From assembly GCF_002865645.1 (NCBI RefSeq), contig NW_020194558.1, forward strand, positions 434,001 to 498,000: a DNA stretch of 64,000 nucleotides, read 5' to 3'. The DNA comes from Hyaloscypha bicolor E (taxonomy: Eukaryota; Ascomycota; Leotiomycetes; Helotiales; Hyaloscyphaceae). Below are positions 34,561 to 47,400 of this stretch, piece after piece. The notes under the pieces were generated by a model. It did no database searches and was not told the origin of the DNA. It saw nothing but the letters and a program-made list of their open reading frames with translations. Position numbers and translations under genes: made by a program. How positions within the stretch are numbered: the first letter of the stretch is position 1; each line of letters begins with the position of its first letter.

Positions 34561-36240
34561 TACTAAAGAGTTCTAAAAATAGAATTGCATATATTAGCCC
34601 TAGAATAAGTAACTATACTCCTGAGTACTCTTGCACTTTCTATATATAAATTAAAGTATTATCTTATATTAAATTACTAGAGCCTTCTTAGCTCTCGAAA
34701 TTAGTACTTATAAGAGTATTATATTATTATAAAAATAAATAAAATATATATTTAATTAGAAATATAATACTTTAAAGATATAAAATAATTTTTTAAATTA
34801 TTTAGAAAGTAATTAAGGTTTCAATATAAAATTTTTGCTTACTTTAAGTTTTATTAGACTAAATTTATATATTATAAGCTAAAGTAATTTAAATTATAAT
34901 AATAGAATTTAGATTACTTTAACTTAAAGTATAAATAAGATATAGATATTTTCTTATAATATATTAAAATATTTTACTTTAAATATAATTACTTTAAAGT
35001 ATAATTATAATACTAAAAATTCTAAAAATAATTTAAAGTAAATTAGTTATAATATTATTTATTATATAAGTACTAATATATAAGAAATACTAATATAAGA
35101 AATTATAATTTTTAAGAGTTTTAATATTAGTATATTTATTTTATTAATAATTAATAAATACTAATATAATAATAAAGTTAAAGTAATTAAAATAAAGTAT
35201 AAAGATATTTATTTCGTGTTATATAAAATATAAAGCTGAAAGAAAAAAGAAAAAGAAAGAAAAAAGAAAAAGAAAGAAAAAAGAAAAAAATAATAAAAGA
35301 AAAGAAATATTTATTAAAATAACTAAAACTATTAAAATACTAACTAGGCAAGTAAAACTAATTAAGTAATAGCTTATTTCTTATAATATTAGCTAGTATT
35401 ATTATAACTAGTATATTTATTTTATTAATAATTTATAAATACTAATTTAATTTTTAAGAAGTTTTAATATTTTATTTTTATTTTACTAGTAATTAATAAA
35501 TACTAGTACTTTAATATAATATTCTTTTAAAGTATATAAAAGTTGTATTATATAAATAATATTATCTAATAAGCTAAACCTTTAAAAAGTATATAAATTT
35601 AAAGTAATTATATTAAAGATTTTAAATTTTAATCTTTATTATATTAAATATTTATATTAAATAATATTAATTATTAATAAAAATATATTAAGGTTTTTCT
35701 AATTAAAATAACTCGAAAATAAAAGTACTTATTTATAAATATAAAAGTTGTTTTTATTATAAAAGAAATAGTTTAATAAATATTAACTAGATATTAATAA
35801 GATTTAGTATTTCAAAGAATAAGATACTATTATTTAATAAAGAAAAAAAATTAAAATTAAGTATTTAATATCTTATTATAATTATATATTATAAAACTAA
35901 GTAATATTTTAAAGAAGTTTTATAAAGCTTAATATATTTTTCAAATTATTTCCTATTACTAAAATTTAAAAAAAACTAATTTAAGCTCTTTTTTAGCTAA
36001 TCTTTTAGAGAGTTAAGATATAGATTTGACTTTAGCTTCTATTCTATAATTATTAATAAAAGATAATCTGTAATAAATATAAAGTTAAATTACTTATACT
36101 TAAATTATATTAAAGTAATTTAGTAATATCTTTTAATATTTCTCAAAAATAAATAAATTTACTAAAAGTGAAATAAAATAATAAGAAGAGAAAAAAAAGA
36201 AGGAGAATAAATAAAAGAAAGAATACTATTACTCAGCTCT
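34561..36240. other. AT-rich RIP-like block 3, no gene recognised
   Basis: AT-rich DNA with no readable transposon frame. It contains a purine-only tandem repeat at 35238-35288. The preceding 34374-34560 is the 3' flank of the secreted protein gene. Confidence 0.7.
35238..35288. repeat. 17-bp polypurine tandem repeat, three exact copies
   Basis: The unit GAAAGAAAAAAGAAAAA is repeated three times without change. Confidence 0.95.
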
Positions 36241-36427
36241 CTACTTAAAGATCCGGTATTACTAAACAAATGTGTTGGAAATTTGATAGTTCTAGGGACC
36301 ACTATTATTGGAACCATCTAGTGAGCGAGAGGGCTACCTCCAATAACTAACGGTCTTAGTAACTATCTTGGATGGTCCAATTCTGCCCAGAAGTCGCTGC
36401 TCAGCTTCTGGGATCGACACCGGTGCG

Positions 36428-36721
36428 ATGGAGACCATTAACCTCGAAGACTGCAATCGCCAACTTGAAATTGCTCGAAGATACCAGAACAATCAAGCTC
36501 GGAGCATGAATCTGGGGATGTAGGAAATGAAAATCGCCTTAAAAAAGGCCGAGGATTTCGCAAAGGTTGCCGAGAAAAAGCTGTTTGAGTTGGAAAAGTC
36601 AAACATGAGGCAGAATCATTATAAAGAGTTGGCGGCAGCTGATGTATTGGGAACTGTGACTAGGCTGGAGAAGGAAAGCGCAATATTGCGCTGGAGCAAT
36701 ATGGAGGTGCAAAGACAATAA
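36428..36721 (+). pseudogene. Small coiled-coil ORF broken by one TAG
   Basis: From ATG at 36428 a frame of 97 residues runs to TAA at 36719-36721 with a single in-frame TAG at 36521-36523 (codon 32), which reads as Gln if one C-to-T change is assumed, a RIP-type change. The protein is charged and helical with heptad-like spacing (segments such as KKAEDFAKVAEKKLFELEKS), so a coiled coil is likely. The island (about 36250-36770) is GC-normal and lies between RIP blocks. It could be a gag-like fragment of a retroelement or a remnant of a host gene; not identified. 36241-36427 upstream has no gene. Confidence 0.5.
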
Positions 36722-36770
36722 TATTAATGATTGACATGGTCTAAATAACTGAAGTACAAGCGGAGTGAGT

Positions 36771-38951
36771 TCTAAAAAGAGAGGGAAAGGAATCCAAAGA
36801 CTCGTTCTTATCTCTATTAGTAAGCATTAATAAGCTTTATAAGTAATGTATTATAAATAAAAACAAAGAAGACTATTATAGTAATTAAATCTAATACTAG
36901 AAGAAATAATAAGCTAGCTAAGCTAATATATTAGTTTAATATATTTCTTTCTTATAACCGAGATTTAATATTAATAAGACTTATAATATCTAGCTTTAAT
37001 TATAGCTTTTTAAAAGCAAGTTTAAAGAATAATTTAATAAAAATATATTTGAAATTATTATTTTTAATATTAATATAATCTAATAAAGTAATATTTAATA
37101 TTAGTATATTTGCTTTTTTTATAATAAAAAACAAGTATTTATAGCTAAATTTAAAGTATTTTAAAGATTTGTTTTTATTATAATTAAATAAATAAAAATC
37201 GAGATTTTCTTAAATAATTACTTTAGTTATAAGACTTCTTTAATTATAAATATTAAGGCAATATATTTCGTATTAATAATAGTTTTTGCTTAATACTAGC
37301 CTAGCTAATTATATTATTTAATAAAGTAAAAACTATATTAAGAATTAATTTGCGATTTTATAAATTACTTTTATAATTAATATTTAAATATTTAATAAAC
37401 TATTCTTTAAATAAATTATTATATAAGATATTATAATTGAAAAGCTTTTAATATATTATATAATTAGCTTTTATATAATAATATATAAAGCTTTAAAATA
37501 TAAATTAGATTTTTTAAATAACTTATAATAAAGTAAAAATTAAGTCTTAAAAATAAAGAAAGTTATATAAATAATTTAGTATAGCTTTAATATTTAAAGC
37601 TATAGCTCGAGCTATTAATATAATAATAATTAAGACAAGTAATTAATTAATCTTATACTTTTAATAAATAATTTAAAATAAAAAGTATTTATCTTTTTAA
37701 TTTATAATTAATAAAACTGTTTTTATTAACTTCTTTTAATTTTATTTTCAAATATATTAATAATAAAAATAATTCGTATTTAATATATTTTTAAATCTTT
37801 TTAATAATTATTATTTTATATAATAAATTAGTAATATTAATATAATTATTAAAATAAAATAAGTATTAAAAATTATTTATAATTCGAAAATATATAAGAA
37901 ATATATATTAGTTTTATAATAATTATTACTTATATTATTTTCTATTTATTAATAAATACTATTTCTAAGAACTTTATATATTCTTATATAAAAAAAATAA
38001 AAGAAAATATATTTAAAATACTAGAAAAATATAAAAACAAATAAAGAAAACTTATATAAATAGAAAATTCTATAAAATAATTACTTATTACTAAATCTAA
38101 TATAAAAGTAATTTATATAATAAGTAATTTTGGCTAAAGAAGCCAAAGTTACTAAATATATTTACTAGACTAAAGAATATATTATAAGTATAATAAATAT
38201 ATAATATTTTTATATTTGATTTTCTTAATAAGAATTATTTGAACTTTATTATATATTAAAAATATTTAAATAATTAGCTTATTATACTTATATTTTAATT
38301 TCTTAGTTAATAATAATATTTTATATTTATACTAAATAAATAAAATAATTAGTTTTAAGTTCAAATTAAATAAAAATATAAAAGATATTATATTTAATAA
38401 AATTATAATTATAGTCTTTTTCTAAATAATTTTCCCGGCTTTCTTATTATATTTCTTATTAATTTTCTTTATTTTATACTTTTAAGTTATAATATAAATA
38501 TTATTTATATATTTAAGAAATTTATATAAATTATTATTTTAAGGAAATTTATTAATCTTTATAATATTAGATATATAATAATAAGCTTTATTTTAAGAAA
38601 ATATAACTAATTATTTCTTTTTTAATAATACTTTATTTTAAATATAATTGAATTTATTAAATAATTATTTTAGCTTATTATTTTTCTTTTTTACTTTAAC
38701 TTAAAAATAATAATCTTAATTAATTTATTAGAAAAGTTATTATCTTTATTATTCTTGCTTTTGTTTTTATTAATTTTTAATTTTATAATATTCTTACTTT
38801 TTTTCTATTTAATTTTAACTTTAAAATATAAGAAATATTAGCTAATTTATTAGAAAATTTATTATCTAAACTATTTTTTTCTTATTATATTCGGATTTCT
38901 TACTTATTTTATAACTAATATTTCTTTTTATTAATTATTTTAATTAGTTAT
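36771..38951. other. AT-rich RIP-like DNA, no gene recognised
   Basis: About 2.2 kb of strongly AT-biased sequence before the left LTR of the outer copia element; no readable motif. Confidence 0.7.
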
Positions 38952-39194
38952 TATTAGTTTACTAGTAATATATAATATTATTATTATTTAGAAATAAGAA
39001 TTATAGTATTATAGTATTAATATATAATTCCTAAATCTACTAATCCTAAAGAAAACTAGCTACTAGTCGAGTTATTTATATAATATAAGGTTATATAATT
39101 ATTGCCTATTACCTATATTTCGTTATTTCTAGTTATCTTTATATTATATAACTATATTATATAACTATTAATAATTATAGCTATACTAATACTA
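38952..39194 (-). repeat. Left (3') LTR of the outer copia element
   Basis: Shares start (TATTAGTTTACTAGTAATATATAAT), middle (TTATAGTATTATAGTATTAA) and end blocks with 60124-60426. It is shorter than its partner, which has an insert near its start and CCCGTATCTTAT repeats. Ends are approximate. Confidence 0.75.
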
Positions 39195-42100
39195 GAACTT
39201 CTTTAAAAAACGCGAAAAATAGTACTTCCCTCTAATTATATATAAATTCCCTAATTCGGCCTAATACTAGATTTTCTCAAATATTTTATATATCTATATT
39301 TCTTTTAAGGTTTTGGTTATATACTAAAGGCTATAGCCTTTTATATATAACTTCTCCTCTTATAATATTCTTTTATTCTATATATTTATTTCTTGTTTTA
39401 TTTATATTTAATTTATTTCTCTATATTTAATTATATAGTATTTATATTAATTAGGTACTTGAGGGTATTTATTAGCTTTAATTTTATTATAGAATCGGCA
39501 GAATTCAATTCTTTCTTAATCTATTTAACTTCTGTAATTTCTTGTTATTTATATATCTAGTAAAAGTATATTATATTAATTATTAAATACTTTTCTCGAA
39601 TGATTTCTAATTTAATAAAGCATTTATATAATAACTTTAAATCTATATAAACTACTAGTAATAGTTCTATTTTTAATATTCTATTTTTAATATTCTATTT
39701 ATTATAGATTTAATTAAAGCACCTATATTAAAGCTATAAGCTATACTATAAAGTTCCGAAACTAGAATACTTTTAGTAATTCTCTTATATTTAGTAAAGA
39801 ACTAGTAGATAATATTAGTATATCTAGTTTTATTTACTAGAACTAGAATATATCCGATTTAGAAAAAGAAATTTCTATTATTTGCAAATAAAGTATTTAT
39901 AAAAATAATTAAATATAAGAACTTCTTTACTAGCTTTATAAATCTCAGTTTTCTAATAATATTCTTAATTTGATATTAAATATACTTATTAAGTGCCTTT
40001 ATATTAGTTTCTAAGAATTTAATAGTCTAAATAATAATTAATAAATTATATAAAGCTTCTGGTTAATAGACTAATATAATATATACTTCTCTAGTATATT
40101 AGATAATATATTAGTTTTTAATAGAAAGATTTTAATAAATAGTATTTCCATTATTTATAGTAGTAATATTCTTTATAGAAACGGTTTAAAGGTTTTTATA
40201 CTAGTATTTCTATATAAAAGTAATTCTAGTAGTATTTATATAAATAATACCTATATTAAACTTGAGATTATAATTAGAAATAAGGTATTTATATTCTTTA
40301 GCTAAGAACTTAGCCTTATAAAGCTTTAGTTACTTTACTTTTATAAAATTATTAGTTTTAATAAATAAGATATTATTAGTTTAAAAGCTAATAATTCCGA
40401 AGAATTACTTATTATAAAAGAGGCAAGAGTTATAAGTTAACTATTCTATAAAAAGCTTATTAATATAATAGAAATAATAAGTTTTAAACTAGTAGTTTCT
40501 AGTTTCTAGTATATTATATAGTAGTTTTATAATCTTTAGAATAGAATTATTTTTTAGATTTAGCTCTCTAGTAAGTTTATAAGATAAATTAATATAGAAA
40601 TTATAATTAAGTAAGATTATTAATTAGATATAAGCTTATAAGATATTATATAAATATAATTTTATAATATTTATTATTATTATAGTAATACTAAAAATAA
40701 TTCTCTAGCTAATATATTAAATAATAAGTAATTATATTAATATTATATATTTCTTACTATTATTATAAGCTTAAATAACTAGTTTCGACTTCTTAAACTC
40801 TTTCTTTATACCTTTATTCTTAATCTTATTAATAAACCAGAAGTTAAAAATATATATCTTTTTTAGTATTTGAGATCTAAAAGTAATCTTAAATATATTC
40901 TTTTCTAGAAAGCTAATAATTTCAACTTAATAGAAGTTTTTATATAGGTTATTACCTTATAGGAATACTATAAAATCCGGGTTTTTATAAGAGTATTCTC
41001 TATTATACTTTAGTAAAATAGTAGAAATAGTAAAAGGAATTATACCTGTATTATTTTTAGCCTTATTATAAAGTTTAGAAATAGTTTCAGATTTGGAATT
41101 ATTAGTAATAACCTTAATATCCTTTATATAAAAGGGCTTTATAGAAATTAAATAAAAAATAGTATTACTATATAATAGAGCTAGTATATAGTTCTTTCCG
41201 TTAATAGCTACTGGCTTATATAGCCTATCTTAATTACTAGATTAACTAGTATTTCCTTTATATTATATAAAAATATTCGAATTTAAAAGAAGTTTATAGA
41301 TATTAGTAATACTAGAACTATTTCGGATATTTAGGGTATTTATAATTTAATATCTAGCTTAAAGCTTCTGAATTTCTATTATTACTTTCTTAAATATTAC
41401 TAATTACTATTATATAATTAGTAATAAGATATTACATTTAGTTATTCGAGATAAAGTACTATAAACTAAAAGAGTTAGAATAATACTATTAGATCTAATA
41501 GAATTATTAATAGCCTTAAAAGCTATTTGAAATATAGTATTCTTATTAATTTTATTAATTTCGGCTATAATAATAAGATAAATATATTAAATCGGGCTAT
41601 AATAGTATTCTATAATTCTAATAGAACTATAAGCTTCTATAGAAACGATTTTGATCTTAGTTTCTATAGTATTTATAAATTAAGTAAACTTCTTACTAGT
41701 AAACTGCTTTCTAGTATTTACTATAATTTAATTAGAAAAGCCTAAATAGATATTAATTTAATATTACTTTAAGGTATTTTAAAAATATAAAGTACTAATA
41801 TTTTAAAGCTATTATCTGGCTTAATATCGAGTATTTTTATTAATAATATAGAATATAGGCTTACCGGAAATATAAAAAATATTAATAATAATAGAATAAT
41901 TAAAGCTAATATTATTTTTTAGGTTAAACTTAAATTATTCTAGTAATTATTCGAATTTCTAATATTATTTATAGTATTTTATAAAATACTTAAAGGCTTC
42001 TATATTAATATTATAGCTTGTTTATTCTAGTATATTTCGGAGCTTATTAATAAATAAATAATTAAAATAATAATATAAATATTATAATTTAACTTTTATA

Positions 42101-44150
42101 AGAAAGCAGGAATTATAAATAAAGAATTCGGAAATAAAGCTTTATAAAATAATAGTCGGACTTTATATTATACTAAAGGAGCCCTTTCCTTTAGTTATAA
42201 TATTAAGTCCGACTATTAATATTCTAAAGCAGAAAAAAGTATTTAAAATATTATATTATAAATATAAAATATCTAGTAAAAGTAATAAGATAATTAGTAA
42301 GATTATTAAAATAAACTTCTAGCTTATTTATATTAGCTAAGCTAAATAGAAATAGAGTTTTTATAAGTATAATATAAAATTATACTTATCTAATTAGTAT
42401 TCTTATTATTATAGATTTAATAAAGGATATAGATCCGATACTAAACTAGATATTAACTTAATCTTTAGTAGTTTTATTAAATTTAATACTATTATTAGTC
42501 TGCTATAAAGCTTGAAATTAGTTAGAACTAGTAATTAAGAATCTAGAAGCTCTAGTATTAATTATAACTTTATAAAAGTAGTAAATATTATATCTTAATA
42601 TATTATTAATTATAAATATTTAAGTATTTTCTATTTATTTAGTAAGTTCTAAAATATGGTTTTTGCCTATTATCTAGTATATAAAAGAAAGAAAAGTGAG
42701 GTTATTTATAAGAATATTAGTTATAAAGATAATAGAAATAGAAACTAAAAAAGCGGCTAGAAAGCTTTTAATAAAAATAAAGTAGGAATTAGAGTAATAT
42801 TTCTTTCCTTTATTTATTTCTACTAGTAAGGCTTTAAAAGTATTATTTACTAGTTTATTCTTATTATTATTATTATTCTTTTCTCTTTTAAATTCAGTAA
42901 TATACTATATATAAGTACTATTAAAGTATTTATTAAAGTTATAGATATTTTAGGATCTAAATTAATAAATATTTCTATTCTTAAATCGAGTCTTTTTAGT
43001 TTTTTTATTTCTCTAGTATATATTTCTATAAGTAATATTTAGATCTCTTATATATAAAATATAATTTCGGAATATAATTATTATAATTATAGGACTTAAA
43101 ATAGTTATTATAGGTTCTAAAGTTATAGCTGAATTCGTATTAATAATTTCTAAATAGGTAATAATTTAAAAGATTTTAAGAATAGTATTATTAATTAGTA
43201 AAGAGAATCTGAATATTAATCTATTATTTCTTCTTATAGGTAATAATAGATAATTAAAGCTTATTAATAAGCTAGCTAAAATTATTAGAAGAATCCGAGA
43301 TTATATATTAGTATACTAGTAAGTCTTAATAAAAAGTAATAATCTTATTATATAGGAATTTAGTATTTTATAAAGCAGGAATAAAGCTATATTATAATTT
43401 ATATAGGTTATTAATTAGTATTTAAATAAGCTTAAATATTATTTTTTTAGGGTTTTTTATTATTATAATTATTAAGGTAATAGTATTTTATTTATCTAAA
43501 TTTCGATAATAGAAACTAGGGCTTTTAAAGAAGCTATAAATATTTATATAGGCTTCTTTATATATATGGCTCGAAAGCTAGTTATTATAAAAATAGTCTT
43601 ATACTAGTTTCTTTAATATAATAGGACAAGCTTTTACTAGTACTTTTTCTAGAAGCTTTATATATTAGTAAATATTAAGAAAAATAATAAGTTTATAATT
43701 AAAACTATTATTAATTCTATTATATTTCTATATTTTAGAATATATTTTTATTATTTCTCTAATAAGCTTTCTAGTAAAAATAGTAAGTATTAATTAATAA
43801 TAATTTAGGTTTAGTAGTAATACTAGTAGTAATAAAAATTAAAGTAGTAAATAGCCTTAATTTAGAAGAAATAAATAAATAGCTTAATTTATAGCTTGAT
43901 TTCTTAACTAAAATTATCTAATTCCCTTATATCTAGTTTTATTTAAAATAAAATAAACTAATATAATAGGTCCCTAAAAAAAATCTATTCTAATTAGATT
44001 ATTATTAATAATATTAGTTTTATTTTATATATTCTTTATCTTTTTTTAAGTAAGATTAATAAAAGATTATATAATAATAAGATTTCTATAATTCTATTTA
44101 ATATAAATATTATTATACTAAAATTAGGCTTAAAATTTTTATATAAGTAT

Positions 44151-44450
44151 TATAGTATAGCAGGCTGTACTTATTAAAAATTATATTATTTTAGTAGTTT
44201 TAAGGTTTAGGTTATATAATAAAAGCCATAGCCTTTTATATATAACTTATAGAAATTATATAAAAAAGCTAGTTTTTCTATAGACTTAGAGAATAATTCT
44301 TTATAAGTATTTAATTAATTAAGCTTTTATATATTATATATTATTTATACTTTACTATTTATACTTTTAATTTATTATTTTACTATTAAGTTATATTTTA
44401 TACTCTAGTATACTTTATATAGGTTTTTGTCTTATTATAGTTTCTTTCTT
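44151..44450 (+). repeat. LTR copy A of the gypsy element
   Basis: About 300 bp, starting TATAGTATAGCAGGCTG and ending near ATAGTTTCTTTCTT; aligns over its length with copies B and C. Confidence 0.88.
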
Positions 44451-47400
44451 ATATATTTTATAATAAGTAATATAGGAAGAATAGAAACTTTATAATTAAA
44501 GTAATACTTTTATAAAGTTCTGAGAGATATCTATAAGGCAGATTATTAGCTTAGTAAGTTAGGAGAAAAAAGGGCTATTATAATATCTTAAGCCTAAGGC
44601 TAAAATATTAAGAATATATAAGTATTAATTTTAGTATCTTATATTAATTTCCGATATATCTAGTAACTTAAATATAGGTTAGCTACAAGATATAATTACT
44701 AGTATAGTATATAAAAATAATAGAAATAGAGGCTAATTATAAAAGGAAAAGAAGTAAAGAAAATAGAATAAGAAATATTATACTAAGATAGTATAAATTA
44801 GATCTTAGTTAGAATTAGACTTTAGTACTCGGAAATAAAGTTATACTATTAATTTATATATTATTTTTAGTTATAGTAAAAGCCGGAATTAAAATAGCTT
44901 TAATCTTAATAATAAAGCTTATTTATAAATCTGAAAAAGATATTTAAAAAAGAAAATATTCTTAAATTTAAGTAAAATAATAAACTAGAATTAGAAATAA
45001 GAATTAAAAAGAAATCGGAAATAAGAAATTATATAGATAAACTAGAGAAGCTTCTAGAGAAAGAAATAGATACTAAATAAAAAAAGAAAAGAGAATTTAG
45101 AAAAGTTAGAAAAATTAGTAAAATTATATTTATTATTTTTATTATTACCTTTAATAGTATTAATAAGTATATCTAGTTTAGTAAAATTAAGGGAAAATAC
45201 TATAGGTATTAAACTAAAGAAATAGAAAAGAAAGTATAAGTAATAGGAATAAGACTAGAAAAGCTACTATTTTATTACTACTAATACTAAAACTTAAACC
45301 TTAATTATATTTATTATTATTAACTGGTTTTTTCCTAATTCCGGTTCCTAAACTAAAAGATATACTTAAATAGGAAGTTAGTTCTTTAGGAATCTTATTA
45401 GTAGAAATCTTAGATATAGAAATTCTATAATTAATTATAGAAGAAATTATTAAGATTAATATAGCTAAGAATAAGTATATACTAGTACCGGATTTAAATC
45501 TACTACTTATAAAAGCTTTTAAAGTATTATGGTTTTAAAGAAATAATATCTCTATATTCTTAGAATAGTATATAAATATATATAAGAACTATTATATTTC
45601 TAATAATACTAAAAAAGAAAGAATTATTTATTATATTTCTCCTATTTATAAGAATTAGATTAAGGCTATACCGGAATACTATATTAATAATCCGGGAAAT
45701 TATTAGGAAATTAAGTTCTTTAAGGCCTTATTAAAGGAATTTCGAGAATATAATTAGGAAATACTTAAAATTAGCTATAACTTTCTTAATTAGATTATTA
45801 TATAAGCCCAGAATAGAGAAATCTCGTTTAAGTTTTATATTAATATATTTAATAGAATATTAAAGAAATTACTAAAGAAAAAAGAAATAAATAAAATTAC
45901 TTAGTACCGAGAATTTATAAGGAAATTATCTATTCTAGTAAGAGATTATATTCTTAAGAATATAAACTTTAAGCCTATAAATATTTTTACTTATAAATAT
46001 AATAAGATATATAAAAAGGTAATAATATCCTATTAATATAAAAAAAAGAAATATTATTTTAATATTATTAATAATCTAGATATATCTAGATTTAGATAAG
46101 AATATTTAAATATAGTAGTTTATAATATAGTTCCTAAATCAGAAAATAATTATTTCTTACTAGTTTCTTCTATTATATTTCCTGAAACTATTATAGATAT
46201 AAATAAGAAAAGAACCTAGCCTATAGCTAATTATATAAAACCTATTAAAAGTAGTAAACCTAAGGGAAATAATATTAACTAGCTAGTAAGAAGTCTAGAA
46301 AAACTATCTATTACTACTATAACTTAAGAGAACCTATAGAAATAACTTAATATAGCTACTATTATAATTCGGGAGGATATTTATAGCCTGCTTATATAGC
46401 CTAGCTAACTATAATAAGTATAATAGTATTAATAGCCTAGTAAATATAATTCGAGTTTTTAGAAAGAATATACTAGAATTCGTAGTAAAGAATATAAAGA
46501 ATACTATAGTAGCTATAGTAATTAAACTAGATTAGGTAAAGAATCTAGATAATTATATTCTAGAGAAAGTTAGTCTCAAATATAATTAGAAAATACTACT
46601 TAAATTAATATAGCCTATAATATAAACTTAGAACTAAAAAAACGAATTTACTATAGGTATTATAGTAAGAATAAGAATATTAATATTAATCCAGAATATA
46701 TTTATATTTCTTAGTTCTATTATTTATTAATAAAAGAACTTATAAACTATAAATATATTTACTAATTTAATAAAAGATAATATAAAGGGCTATTTAAGCC
46801 TAAATAAGAAAGTATTTCTTTTTTCCTTACTAGTAAGTACTAGTAATTTAACTAAATTGTTTCCTAAGTCCAAAAAGAAAAATTTAACTATAACTTAAAT
46901 ATTTAATCCAAAAATATCTAGAAATTAATAGAAAATATCTAGTTTACTAAATAAGAAAGAGAAAAGAGAACTAGCTAACTGGGATTTATATATAGGAATA
47001 AGTAAGTTATATTTAGGGAATCTAAATAGCTGCTTTATTTTAGAGGAAATTATATTAGAATTACTAATACTTTAGGTTCTAGAATTAATAAATAATATTA
47101 AGATTTGGCTATAAATAATATTTCTATTAATACTATAACGGGTTCCTTATTAAGAAGAAAGGAAAAAGAGGTAGAAATAGCTAAAGAGGTTTTCTAAAGA
47201 TAAGCTAGAGCAGAAAAGAAATTACTTTATATAAGAGGCCAGAAGAATATTATTTTAAAAAGTAATAGATAAGGGAATGGCCTAGCTAAGAATATAAATA
47301 TTAATATTTCCGGGAATAAATAAAACAAATTAGGAACCTAATATACTTTTAATTATAATAAGTATAGAATTCCTAAAATTAATAATATTCTAATAAGATT

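Noticed and set aside
41527..41745. 72-codon ORF on +
   Set aside because: It lies antisense within the outer copia pol region; the composition (Asn, Ile, Tyr, Ser) is that of random AT-rich DNA.
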